Origin: Rhodopseudomonas sp. BAL398
Lineage (GTDB): Bacteria; Pseudomonadota; Alphaproteobacteria; Rhizobiales; Xanthobacteraceae
Direction: 5' to 3'
Length of the DNA: 64,000 nt
Assembly (NCBI RefSeq): GCF_033001325.1
Contig: NZ_CP133111.1
Coordinates: 2,914,001-2,978,000, forward strand
Part shown: positions 9,034 through 17,592 of the stretch, piece after piece
How positions within the stretch are numbered: the first letter of the stretch is position 1
Layout of the letters: every line of letters begins with the position of its first letter
Notes under the pieces: generated by a model
What the model was told of the DNA's origin: nothing
The model's input: only the letters and a program-made list of their open reading frames with translations
Databases searched by the model: none
Position numbers and translations under genes: made by a program

Positions 9034-10161
9034 CTATGCGCGGGGAAATATTGCAGTAAAAACGGTGCCGTCCTTCTCTGACGATGTGACCTTTATGGTT
9101 CCACCGTGCGCGCTGACAATCTCTTTTGTGATATAGAGTCCCAATCCTAAATTGTTCGACTGAAGGTGCGCTTGTTCACCCACCGCACTCCGTACCAGAG
9201 CGTCGAATATTCCCACCATTGCACCTGGAGAAATTGGTACCCCGTCGTTGTGAACCGAGACAATGACATCATCAGCTTCGCCTTTGATGGCGACGTTGAT
9301 TGGCAGATCCTTGAAACCGTACTGTACGGCGTTGCCCAGCAAATTCGAAAAGACCTGGCCGATTCGCGGTCTGTCCCATTGTCCTTCCGTATTGCCCGAC
9401 GCGTTGACTGTGAATGCGCACTCCGGATGAGCAGCTCGCATTTCGTCCACGAGAAGCCGGGCAACGAACGCCATATCCATCTTCTTCCGAATTACTTTCA
9501 GGCCGGACCCGAGGCGGGCCCGCGTCAGGTCCAGCAGTTGATTGAGAATTTCCATGGCACGGGCCGAGCTTAAGGAAATCTGTGAGACCAGCATCGTCTG
9601 GCGTTCGCTGAGCGAGCCTATCCGCCCGATCAACTCGGCCGACATTGTCATTGCGCCAATCGGGTTGCGGAGATCGTGGCCCAGTATGCCTAGAAAGAGA
9701 TTGCGTGAGTGCTCGACCTTCGAGGAGTAATAGCTAATGGACTCCGTCAACTCCTGGTCGATGGCCTCGTTGAACCGCGTCAAATCAACGATATCCTGCG
9801 GAGTTGTCTCGGAAGCCTCCGCGCCCCAAAGCTTTACAACGCTCGCGCGTAGCGCGCGGTACTCCGAGACCATCTGATCCATATTGAACCCGCCGGCCTG
9901 TCGGAGTGCGGCGTGAACTTCTGCAACGCTGTCCTTGGAATGCTTCGCCTTCTCGCCATGCGATTTCCTAATCTGCTCGGCCTCCGTCTGCGGGCTGTCG
10001 ATGTCATCCGCAATGAACTCCAGAATGAAGTTGATGTGATTGCGAAGTGAAAGGGGGCTAGTCGCTTCTGAAGCCGGGTTCAGCGTCCCAGCAAAGGTCT
10101 CCCATTCGGCAATGATGGGTTCAGGGTTTTCTCGGATGAATTCGGACAGGCGCATGATCAT
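9034..10161 (-). CDS. Sensor histidine kinase with RsbRD-type N-terminal domain
   Basis: A 375-residue cytoplasmic histidine kinase. Residues about 5-135 resemble the RsbT co-antagonist (RsbRD) N-terminal sensor fold, including NPEPIIAEW near the start and MVSEYRALRASV near 97. A HisKA dimerisation domain follows with the phospho-accepting H162 in the H-box GILGHDLRNPIGA, then a HATPase_c domain (about 255-375) with the N-box NLLGNAVQYG and a GLGLYI G2 box. No membrane helix, receiver or PAS domain is present, so the input is probably cytoplasmic. No response regulator gene lies beside it. Start may be residue 1 (MIMRLS) or the second methionine (MRLSEF). Confidence 0.88.
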   Translation of the reverse strand: MIMRLSEFIRENPEPIIAEWETFAGTLNPASEATSPLSLRNHINFILEFIADDIDSPQTEAEQIRKSHGEKAKHSKDSVAEVHAALRQAGGFNMDQMVSEYRALRASVVKLWGAEASETTPQDIVDLTRFNEAIDQELTESISYYSSKVEHSRNLFLGILGHDLRNPIGAMTMSAELIGRIGSLSERQTMLVSQISLSSARAMEILNQLLDLTRARLGSGLKVIRKKMDMAFVARLLVDEMRAAHPECAFTVNASGNTEGQWDRPRIGQVFSNLLGNAVQYGFKDLPINVAIKGEADDVIVSVHNDGVPISPGAMVGIFDALVRSAVGEQAHLQSNNLGLGLYITKEIVSAHGGTIKVTSSEKDGTVFTAIFPRA

Positions 10162-10623
10162 CTCTCACAAGTTGCAGATCAGACGAGTTAGCTGCATCGT
10201 CTGGCGTCAGATTGGGCGATTGTTATGATTCAGCGCGGCAAGGATCGGAGTGCGACGCAACCTTTGCGATATATGTTTCGGATGAAGCGGCAAATGGGAG
10301 GGATGACATGGTGCACTCTGCGAAGGCGGGAGAACTACCCAACTCTCGGTCACCGCCAATGCCCCTAAGGAAGTCCGGGGATACAAATAAACACCCGGAG
10401 ATGCGTCCGGTTCCGTTTATTACGAAGTGATGTGAAAGGTCCAGTGGATCAGGTGACCTCATTTGGGAATCCTTCGCATACAAGGGGATTGGGTCCCGTC
10501 GAAGATTAGCGCATCGCGGTGACGTTAGACCACGTTGCACGCAGCCGTTGGATCGTCGGCACGTCGAGGCTATCGACCACGACATTAAGAAGATCGCTCG
10601 GCATCAACGGTGGGCCTCGGCAA
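10162..10623. other. Intergenic stretch, nothing recognised
   Basis: Several short overlapping frames occur on both strands (for example 10212-10430 plus and 10223-10585 minus), but none shows a known domain, a clear ribosome-binding site or a paralogue in the window. Confidence 0.4.
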
Positions 10624-10979
10624 TCACTGCGACTTTGTCGCCCCGCTCGTACCAGTCCTCGTTCGGTTCACGATCCAGACGACGTTAAGCATCACCGGGA
10701 CCTCGATCAGCACATCGACGACAGGGGCAAGCGCAGCCCCCGAGTGGAAGCCGAACAGGCCGATGGCGGCGGCCACCGCCAACTCGAAAGAGACGCGCCG
10801 ATCGGCGCCGAGGGGCCGGCGACGCAATGCTGCTCGCCTGCAATGCGATTGAGAATATAGGCCAGCCCGGCATTGATATAGACCTGGATCAGGATCGGCA
10901 TGGCGAGAAGCGTGATCGCCAGCGATCGGATGGCCATGGTCTTGCCCGCTCGACGGTCGCCCGATTTGACTTGAACGGC
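10624..10979 (-). pseudogene. ACR3-family arsenite efflux permease remnant, frameshifted
   Basis: Two overlapping minus-strand frames together recreate the last third of an ACR3-type arsenite exporter. One gives [18 protein letters not shown] then [10 protein letters not shown]; the other continues with [20 protein letters not shown], then [19 protein letters not shown]. In intact family members these pieces are contiguous (…PSALIGASNFFELAVA…), so a frameshift with small sequence loss lies near 10810-10830. Everything upstream of about 10979, including the catalytic-cysteine region, is missing. No other ars gene lies beside it. The remnant cannot make a transporter. Confidence 0.8.
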
Positions 10980-11188
10980 GGGTCGGTCGGCTGATCCGCT
11001 TCCGTTCTGTCAGGCGCGGTCGCGTTGCCGTGCCGCGGCCCCGATCACCCGGTCAGCTCGCGCTCCCACCCGCTGAGCTTCCGGTCGGCTCCGGGTCGGC
11101 CACATCCGCCCCCAAGGTCGCGCCCCGGGAGAGCGAACGAACATCTAGACACCGCTGCGGCCCGCGAGACAATTCTAGGTTGCAAGCT

Positions 11189-12019
11189 TCATACGGACAC
11201 ATCGACCCGACTTTTCGATGTTTGAGCATTCTGACTGCGCGCCTGCTGAAGCGCCGAATCATACTTGCCGTCGCTGAACAGCGTGATCTTGCTGATGTCG
11301 GTCACGTAGGAGCCATCCGTCGTGGAACTCCACGTTCCTTCGGCATTGTGGATCGCCTGCACTTGCATGTTCACGACCGGATCGCCGCTATCGACGTTGG
11401 CAGGCTTCTGCCCGGCGCGAGCCTGAGCGAAGGCCGATTCGTAACCGGTCTGAGCGATGGCGCGATTGACGCGCCAATTGTCGCTGGCCTTTTCTTCCGG
11501 ACTGGCAGCATCAAGGAAACGGACACCAGCGAGGTACTCCTTGGCAGGGTCGCTGTGATTAAATGGGTTAGCGAGTCCCATGGCATCAGACAGTTGCTGT
11601 GACATGATGCTCTGGGCTTGTTTCTGCTCATCCTGCGTGAACAAGCTGCTGTTGTTGCTGGCGATGGCATAGAGCGAGCGTCGGTCAAGTCCTGCGAATG
11701 CGTCATCGACATCCTGCTAGTTAGCCGTGCTGATATCATACGATCGACCATTCGCCTTCATCTTTGCGGCGTTGGCGCTCAGCGTCGCACGTGCATCGAC
11801 AATCACATCCGCGAACCTCTTTGTCGTAGCACCGGAGGGCTTAGCGACCACAGAGACGTCTGTGGACAGTGATAGCACCGTTGCCGGCGCCGCAGCACTG
11901 CTAGACGACGCCGATGAACCAGGCGCCTGCGACGAGTTCGAATTGGTCGGTTTTGCATCACTCTTGGCCAGGGATACGTAACTGTTGAGTGAATTACCCA
12001 TTGCGCCAATGCTGGACAT
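11189..12019 (-). pseudogene. Ser/Ala-rich protein of unknown function, split by an amber codon
   Basis: A single reading frame runs from ATG 12019 to a stop at 11189 but is broken by TAG at 11717-11719. The 5' piece (100 codons) is rich in Ser, Ala and Asn; the 3' piece begins QDVDDAFAGLDRRSLYAIAS and continues as a typical soluble protein. Because the frame is identical on both sides and the codon context fits a CAG-to-TAG change, this looks like one gene of about 276 codons inactivated by a point mutation. An ATG at 11644 could restart translation to give a 151-residue fragment. I do not recognise the family. The neighbouring gene at 12142 has a similar start and composition. Confidence 0.55.
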
Positions 12020-12141
12020 CTTGTTAGTCTCGTTTGAAGTTCGCGCCCGTGCTGGTGATCCAAACACGGACTGAAGCACTGGCCGGGCGACAGTTGCGAA
12101 CGGACGTGTTGTAGCTCAATGAATTTACTGCCGCTCGTGAT

Positions 12142-12855
12142 CTACCACGTGATGTAGACGTCACCACGATCTGCCGTCCACGCAGCGATGGCAGTTCCTT
12201 GATCGATGGCGACCTTTGTAGCTCCAGTCGGATGCTGATCAGTTGCGACACCCCCGCCTTGTAGGCCGCCGGGAACTCCGCTGTAGGTCACGGTCGAATG
12301 AAAATTGAGGTCAGGAATATCGGAGGCTTTCTGGAATTTGAGAGTACCGGTGTTGACTGCGTCCCTCAAAGCCTGGCCGACTTCTGGCTGTAAACCCTGT
12401 TTGTCGTATGCATCTGCCTGCTGCAAGAACGAGCCTTTGAGTTCTGTCGTAAGATCGGCATCCGATATCGAGGCATCGCCATATTTCGAGCCAGCCTCCC
12501 ACGTCGTCTTGTCAGACGTCTGCGGCTGCGCAATCAGCTTGTCGAAAAGCGAAGATCCATCGTCCGATTTCGGCTTCGAGGCGGGGTTCTTACTGCCGGA
12601 GCTCTGCAGGGATTGCACCAGATCGGAGAGCTTTCCGGCTGCGACCTGCTCCGTCTTGGCACGCGCTAACGTCTGCTTAGCGTGGTCGGAAAGATCGACG
12701 ATATCGACCGGATTGCCGCTGGCCGATGACGTGGCCTGATCTGCCTTCGCTGCGCCTGCCGACGTGCCGCCAGCGATGGCGGCAGATGCCGCATTGCTCA
12801 AGAGCGAAGCCACGGCACTGGTTGCGGATGAATTCACAGCAGCGATGGCGCTCAT
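12142..12855 (-). CDS. Ser/Ala-rich protein of unknown function
   Basis: The frame gives 237 residues from ATG 12855, preferred over ATG 12861 or the distant 13068 because AAAAGGAAG lies about 8 bases upstream. The first 60 residues are Ala/Ser-rich and low in complexity; then comes VDIVDLSDHAKQTLARAK, a pattern seen in several rhizobial hypothetical proteins, and a C-terminal half with Gly-rich VTYSGVPGGLQGGGVA. No signal peptide or membrane helix is evident. It lies upstream of, and on the same strand as, the amber-split gene, and both start with similar short Ser/Ala-rich segments, so they may be an old operon. Function unknown. Confidence 0.6.
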   Translation of the reverse strand: MSAIAAVNSSATSAVASLLSNAASAAIAGGTSAGAAKADQATSSASGNPVDIVDLSDHAKQTLARAKTEQVAAGKLSDLVQSLQSSGSKNPASKPKSDDGSSLFDKLIAQPQTSDKTTWEAGSKYGDASISDADLTTELKGSFLQQADAYDKQGLQPEVGQALRDAVNTGTLKFQKASDIPDLNFHSTVTYSGVPGGLQGGGVATDQHPTGATKVAIDQGTAIAAWTADRGDVYITW

Positions 12856-13688
12856 GGTCATCTTCCTTTTCGGTCGCCGTCCAACGGTTGCAAAGCAGCC
12901 AACATTCAGCGTTCGGTTGAGACGAAGCTGCGCCGCTTGTGTGAGCAATTCGTTAAGTCGCTCGAAAGGAGTTCGCCAAATCGGACGTTCTAAGAGATCG
13001 CCCGTTGACCGTCGTGGTGCACAGCGTGTGCCGTACCGTTCGGTGAGATCGGCGGATTGTCCAGACAATTCGAGATCGCAGCCAGCTGGCCTGGCGCCCG
13101 CCCCGGGCGTCCGGATCGCCGGTACTAGGCAACCCGGCCCATTGTCTCACCTGGACGTTGCGCAACACTCAGGGGACAGCAAGGAGATCGAGAAGCAACA
13201 TGGGAGCCCAAATCCGCGGACATTGCGCACCCATTGAAGTTCCGGCGCGTGGCTCCCGAAGACTCGTCATGATCGGGAGTCAGGTGTCCATCTTCGCCGT
13301 TCTCCCGGCGCAAGAATGCCGTCTATGGCAACGATATCAGGACGGGTCTGCAGACATGTCCTGCTATTTCGGAAGGTATGGTTGCACTCGCCAGGTCCGA
13401 CGCAAGGACAATACCGACATGAAGTAATCGACCCACCCCAATCAAATTAGGAGATTTCTAGAAACTCCCGGTTGATTCCTACGCGCGGTGAAAGCTCTGC
13501 TTAATGCCGATTGAATTAGCTACTACGTAGTCTTTGAAAACGCTAATTCTCAACAGACTTTCGACACCGGACACGGACATTGTCAAATTTCCATCGGCAA
13601 TGACCTACCGCGCCTCTCAATCGAAGTTGACGACGATCATGTAGCAGAAAGCCGAGCACCATGCGCAACGACAATTGGAAGTATTGCA
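12856..13688. other. Intergenic region before lysR, no gene recognised
   Basis: The frame upstream of 12855 on the minus strand remains open but is poorly conserved in character and is treated as non-coding leader. The rest up to the LysR gene has lower GC from about 13430 onward, as expected for a promoter-bearing spacer. No convincing regulatory motif was found by eye. Confidence 0.4.
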
Positions 13689-14663
13689 ATGCGGCGTCGC
13701 ACTTCCTCGTTAGTTAAAGCTCGCCCAGCCGGCGCGGCAACCCAGCCTGCCTTGGGACTTCGCGTTCCGCTGGTGGCCTTGCTGCAGGCACTGTCGGTGG
13801 CCGAGCACTTGAACTTCCGTCACGCGGCCGATGCTTTAGGCGTCAGTCAGTCGTCCGTTAGCACGCGAATCAAACAGCTCGAACAGGAGCTTGGTGTTCA
13901 GCTGTTCGAGCGACGTCACCGCGGCGTCCGGTTGACGGAAGCCGGGCAGCATTTTCTCGAACACGTCGCTACTGGAATTGAGCACCTCGATCATGCTGTG
14001 AGGACGGCGGGTGCGATTGCCCGAGGAGAGCGGGGACGGCTGCGTATTGGTCTATACTCTTCAATTTTTGCGGGCTATCTCGCAGAGCTGCTGGGGCAGT
14101 TTCGCGGACATTATCCAACGGTCGATTTGCAGATCATGGAGGGGCGAGCGCGCGACACCATCCGGGCGGTCCGCGAAGCACGGCTCGACGTCGCCTTCGT
14201 CGTCGGTGTGCCACGGGTCGTCGATTGCCATTCAAGACCGCTATGGACCGAAGCCCTCTTCGTCGTACTGCCTGAGCAGCATGCTCTTGCCGAAGCGGAA
14301 GGGGTGACGTGGCCTGCACTTTCCGGCGAATCCTTCCTGGCTCGCTCCGGTGGTCCGGGGCCTCAGGTTCACGACCATATTGTGCTGCGCCTCGCCGGCC
14401 ATTGGTGCCAACCTCGCATTCAGCGCTTTGATGTCGAACGGGACACGCTGATGTCGATGGTCGCACAAGGCTATGGCATTACCTTGACCAGCGAAGCGGC
14501 AGCGCAAGTACCGTTTCCCGGTGTTGCTTTCCGGCCCATTCTCGACGAAACGGAATTAATCACCTTCAGTGCGCTCTGGTCACCGCACAATCGCTGCCAA
14601 GCGTTGCTTCATCTTCTCGCGCTGGCTCAGCAGAAGTCCGAGGGCCGACTACTCGGCATTTGA
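13689..14663 (+). CDS. LysR-family transcriptional regulator
   Basis: A 324-residue LysR-type regulator. The winged helix-turn-helix lies near residues 30-90 (LNFRHAADALGVSQSSVSTR, then LEQELGVQLFERR), followed by a two-lobed effector-binding domain (about 115-315). GGAAG sits 7 bases before the ATG. A LysR gene beside DUF2274-trbI at the end of a trb operon is a common arrangement in alphaproteobacterial conjugative elements, so it may regulate transfer. Its last 12 codons plus the following 37 bases are repeated at 19274-19346 beside DUF2274, showing that the two genes were once adjacent and are now split by a 4.6-kb insertion. Confidence 0.9.
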   Translation: MRRRTSSLVKARPAGAATQPALGLRVPLVALLQALSVAEHLNFRHAADALGVSQSSVSTRIKQLEQELGVQLFERRHRGVRLTEAGQHFLEHVATGIEHLDHAVRTAGAIARGERGRLRIGLYSSIFAGYLAELLGQFRGHYPTVDLQIMEGRARDTIRAVREARLDVAFVVGVPRVVDCHSRPLWTEALFVVLPEQHALAEAEGVTWPALSGESFLARSGGPGPQVHDHIVLRLAGHWCQPRIQRFDVERDTLMSMVAQGYGITLTSEAAAQVPFPGVAFRPILDETELITFSALWSPHNRCQALLHLLALAQQKSEGRLLGI

Positions 14664-14697
14664 TGATGGATTTCGTCGTGTCTTTGCAAAGACTCGA
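14625..14697 (+). repeat. Imperfect 73-bp direct repeat, copy A
   Basis: This stretch matches 19274-19346 at 61 of 73 positions without gaps. It covers the last 12 codons of lysR (…QKSEGRLLGI, stop) and, on the minus strand, the tail of a DUF2274 gene (RVFAKTRRNPSSNAE, stop). The rest of that DUF2274 copy is absent here. Confidence 0.85.
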
Positions 14698-15041
14698 ATG
14701 ACTACGCTCTCCGGATACGGCTCATTTTCGCACGGCATTCTTCCGACCGCGATTGGGCTAAGACCGCGGCGGCGGATAATGCCCGTAGAATCAATGCGCG
14801 CTGTTCGTTGAAGCGACACGGGCCCTTTCGTTAAGATAGGATGAAAAGGTGAAAGGATGTCGGATCAGCATAAGGTAGGGTGTTCCGTTATTGGAACCAT
14901 CGAGCAGTCGGGGCATTCGAATTAGGCTGCCGAGATGGCAGCTGATGTCCACACACCGGCATGCATGTGCAGTTCGGCGGCGCCATCGAAGTCGTCACGA
15001 TTTCGAAGGGCGCATCGCAATCTCTCAGCGGATTTAGAGTT
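14698..15041. other. Spacer before the disrupted PRC-barrel gene
   Basis: No gene recognised. It should contain the promoter of the signal-peptide-bearing gene that begins at 15042. Confidence 0.4.
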
Positions 15042-15162
15042 ATGTTCAGCGTTAAAGTCATTGCTATAGCTTTCCTCTTCGGGACGGCAGGAATCGCAGC
15101 AGCCAGGGCCGAATGCGAGATCGCCGCGGAACGTGTCAATGACATTGGAACACCCGTTGTCA
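15042..15162 (+). pseudogene. N-terminal piece of an exported PRC-barrel protein, cut by IS3-type element
   Basis: ATG 15042 opens a typical signal peptide (MFSVKVIAIAFLFGTAGIAA, cleavage expected near ARA|EC), then about 18 mature residues beginning ECEIAAERV before the frame enters the insertion sequence. The remaining part is at 16700-17395, on the same strand on the far side of the element. Exported PRC-barrel proteins with this architecture are common in Bradyrhizobium. The link between the two pieces is inferred from order, orientation and architecture, because the exact insertion point was not found. Confidence 0.6.
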
Positions 15163-16194
15163 TTAGATTAGTGAGCAAACGGGTTCGGCTGCTAGCGGTT
15201 CTGGCTGTTTTTTCGGCGGATTGATCCAGGCCGCGGTCGGGAGAGCTGGCGGCTTTGGGGCGACGCCCTTGAAGCGGATGGAGTTGGCCACGAAGGCGGC
15301 CTCGAGTGTGATTGCGCGTTTTCTGGTCATCGCCGCGGCGGTGCCATCGTGAACGGTGGCTGGGGTCATCAGGCCGATTCCACCGTGGCGGTGTTCGTGA
15401 TTGTACCATTGGAAGAAGCGTCGGCAGTGTGCGCGCGCGTCCTCAATGGAGCCGAAGCGTTGCGGGAAGTCGGGTCGGTATTTCAGGGTTTTGAATTGTG
15501 CCTCGGAGTACGGGTTGTCATCCGAGACGTGCGGGCGGCTGTGGGTCTTGGCGACATCGAGATCGATGAGCAACGCGGCGACGGCCTTTGATCGCATGCT
15601 GGTGCCGCGATCGGCATGGAGCGTCAGCGTTCCGGGCAAAATGTTTTGTTTCGCCACGGTATCGGCGATGAGTTGCTCGGCGAGCTCGGCCGACTCCCGA
15701 TGAGCGATCAGCCAGCCAACGACATATCGGCTGTAGATATCGAGGATCACGTAGAGATGGAAGCATGTCCATTTCGCCGGCCCCTTCAGTTTGGTGATGT
15801 CCCAGGACCACACTTCGTTGGGCCGGACCGCCAGGAGCTCGGGCTTGGTGTAGGGCGGATGGACGCGCTGACGCCGGCGCTCACCGGTTTGACCGCGGGC
15901 CGCCAGCAGCCGATACATGGTGCGGATCGAGCCGTGATAGCAGCCCTCATCGAGCAGCGTGGCGTAGACCGCGGCTGGCGCCATGTCGGCGAAGCGCTCA
16001 CTGTCGAGAACGGCCAGCAACAGATCCTGCTCGGCAATCGAGAGCGCCAACGGAGGCCGTGCCCGCGATACGCGCTGCGGCGTTGTTGCAGTGTGCCGGT
16101 TGCGATCGCGGTACACGAAGCCGCGGTTCAGCGCGAAGGCCTGACACGCATTCGTCAAACCGACAACGGAGGCGAGTTCAGCGACGGCTTGCAT
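15163..16194 (-). CDS. IS3-family transposase OrfB (DDE integrase domain)
   Basis: OrfB has the rve integrase core with the expected acidic residues: the first Asp in VWSWDITKLKG, the second in LHADRGTSM, and Glu in NPYSEAQFKTLKY about 35 residues on, then the WYNHEHRHGGIG block. The start given is the ATG at 16194, whose A overlaps the orfA stop (TGATG). Alternatively a -1 slip at the run of eight A (16248-16255 on this strand) would fuse OrfA to OrfB, the usual route to the active IS3 transposase. The frame is open well upstream of the overlap, as frameshifting requires. Confidence 0.88.
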   Translation of the reverse strand: MQAVAELASVVGLTNACQAFALNRGFVYRDRNRHTATTPQRVSRARPPLALSIAEQDLLLAVLDSERFADMAPAAVYATLLDEGCYHGSIRTMYRLLAARGQTGERRRQRVHPPYTKPELLAVRPNEVWSWDITKLKGPAKWTCFHLYVILDIYSRYVVGWLIAHRESAELAEQLIADTVAKQNILPGTLTLHADRGTSMRSKAVAALLIDLDVAKTHSRPHVSDDNPYSEAQFKTLKYRPDFPQRFGSIEDARAHCRRFFQWYNHEHRHGGIGLMTPATVHDGTAAAMTRKRAITLEAAFVANSIRFKGVAPKPPALPTAAWINPPKKQPEPLAAEPVCSLI

Positions 16195-16685
16195 CACGCG
16201 TCCCCGCTGCGGTCGTCCGCCGTCGGCAGATCCAGGGCAACGCAAAGTTTTTTTTGGGCGTCGATGATCAATTCGGCGCGCTCGAGCTTGTGGCGCAGCC
16301 GAGCGTTGGCGCGCTCCAACTCTTGGATTTGTCGTGCCGATCCATCCGGCCTTGGCCCACGCTTCTTTGGCGCCAGCGCCGCGCGGTCGGCCCCACCAAC
16401 CTTCTTGCGCCAAGTCGAGATCATCGAGGAGTAGATGCCCTCGCGCCGCAGGAATGCCCCCAGCGTACCGGCCTGCTTGCACCGCTCGGCCTCGGCGAGC
16501 AGCAGCCGCTTCTCACTCTCGGAGAACTTGCGCCGCCTGGCGATCGCCACGACCTCCGGGTCAAGACGCGCCGCTTCCGGCGAGACCGCCTCTCCAGTCG
16601 CCCTTCGGGCTCCTTCCGCGACGGTCTCGCCGGAAGAACCAGATAATCCATTCAAAGAAGACTTCAGCGATGCGGCCATGTTCAT
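16194..16685 (-). CDS. IS3-family OrfA, helix-turn-helix protein
   Basis: A 163-residue protein with a transposase-8 type helix-turn-helix (about 50-105, including RRRKFSESEKRLLLAEAERC and REGIYSSMISTWRKK) and a C-terminal leucine-rich coiled coil (IQELERANARLRHKLERAEL). OrfA binds the IS ends and is joined to OrfB by programmed -1 frameshifting in this family; the heptamer-like A8 run lies in the last quarter of the gene. It is complete. Confidence 0.85.
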   Translation of the reverse strand: MNMAASLKSSLNGLSGSSGETVAEGARRATGEAVSPEAARLDPEVVAIARRRKFSESEKRLLLAEAERCKQAGTLGAFLRREGIYSSMISTWRKKVGGADRAALAPKKRGPRPDGSARQIQELERANARLRHKLERAELIIDAQKKLCVALDLPTADDRSGDA

Positions 16686-16699
16686 GTCCTACCTGTACT

Positions 16700-17395
16700 C
16701 TAAATTGCCCGAGACAGGTGTTCCACTTCTCATTGGCACGGGGGGCCGACGCCAGATTGGAAGAGGCCATTCAGCAGAACCCCCGCCTTCGAGGGCCGGC
16801 CAACAGTCAGTCCGTGCGGGACTTGCGGAGCTTGCGCGATGCCGCATTCACGCTCCGATCGTATGGGCGTCATGAGGATTGTGAGCGTCTCCTTGCGAAC
16901 ATCCGGGAGTTGATCGCCGGCCCGCCGATGGGCTCTCTGGGAGACAATGACGAAGAAGAGGCCGACAAGCAAAACAGCGCTCGCGAGCCAAAAGTCCATC
17001 GCGGGGCGACGCTGGGCAGTCGCGACAAGAAAGACGCCAAGCCGCTCCTGAGAATCGATGAACTTACGCCGGGCTTGAGGACCGACGAAATGATCGGAGC
17101 AGAAGTCCGGAGCTCAGACGACAAGATCGTGGGCGAGGTTAGAAACATCGTATTCGGCACGAAAGACGGTCGGGATTATGCCATCGTCGCTTCGGGTGGA
17201 TTCTTCACGGCGGGCCAGGACAGTATCGTTGTGCCGATCAAATCTCTTATGGTTTCGCAAGATCGCTCGAGCTTCTTTCTGCCGATTTCCAAGGAGATGA
17301 TGAAGGCCGTGCCGCTCATGCCGGACCGAGGCTATGCCTGGCTGTCTGATCAAAAATGGCGAACCCATAACGACACCCTGTTCGGGGCGCGCTGA
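16700..17395 (+). pseudogene. PRC-barrel protein, C-terminal part after IS3 insertion
   Basis: The frame carries a helical stretch (SVRDLRSLRDAAFTLRSYGR, then ERLLANIRELI), a charged linker and a PRC-barrel domain at the end (TDEMIGAEVRSSDDKIVGEV, then AIVASGGFFTAGQDSIVVPI). In related exported proteins this region follows a signal peptide, and such a signal peptide lies across the IS at 15042. The apparent ATG at 16334 lies inside the IS, and that upstream part is antisense to orfA, so it is not a real N-terminus. A restart within the fragment is possible but would give an unexported protein. Confidence 0.6.
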
Positions 17396-17404
17396 GCACC
17401 ACTC

Positions 17405-17426
17405 GGCGGCCCTCCTGGGGGCCGCC
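17405..17426 (+). terminator. Hairpin after the PRC-barrel gene
   Basis: An 8-bp perfect stem (GGCGGCCC with GGGCCGCC) around a short loop lies 10 bases after the stop codon. No clear T-tract follows, so it may be a weak or factor-assisted terminator. Confidence 0.45.
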
Positions 17427-17592
17427 CGCCGCCTCTTACGGCGATATTCTAGAGCCCGCGGATAAACGCGGCGGCAAGAGCGGCGGCAACGTCCTGTGCA
17501 TAGTCGTCAGGAAGTTGGCGTGGTAGGCTCGACAAAGCTCCCCGTATCGTCAACATGCCGGTAAAATCTAACCCTATCAGGTTGTCAAGTTT

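Larger units (their letters stand above)
15163..16685 (-). mobile_element. IS3-family insertion sequence
   Basis: orfA and orfB of an IS3-family element occupy this stretch and appear intact, with a full DDE triad in orfB. Flanking pieces of one PRC-barrel gene on both sides define it as an insertion. The outer termini extend slightly beyond the coding coordinates, but I could not recognise the terminal inverted repeats or a target duplication. Confidence 0.85.

Noticed and set aside
15150-15185. ACCCGTT/AACGGGT inverted repeat as the left IS3 terminus
   Set aside because: It spans the coding end but has no counterpart at the other end of the element.
16334-16699. Upstream part of the PRC-barrel frame
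   Set aside because: Lies within the IS3-family orfA on the other strand; only the part after about 16700 has family character.
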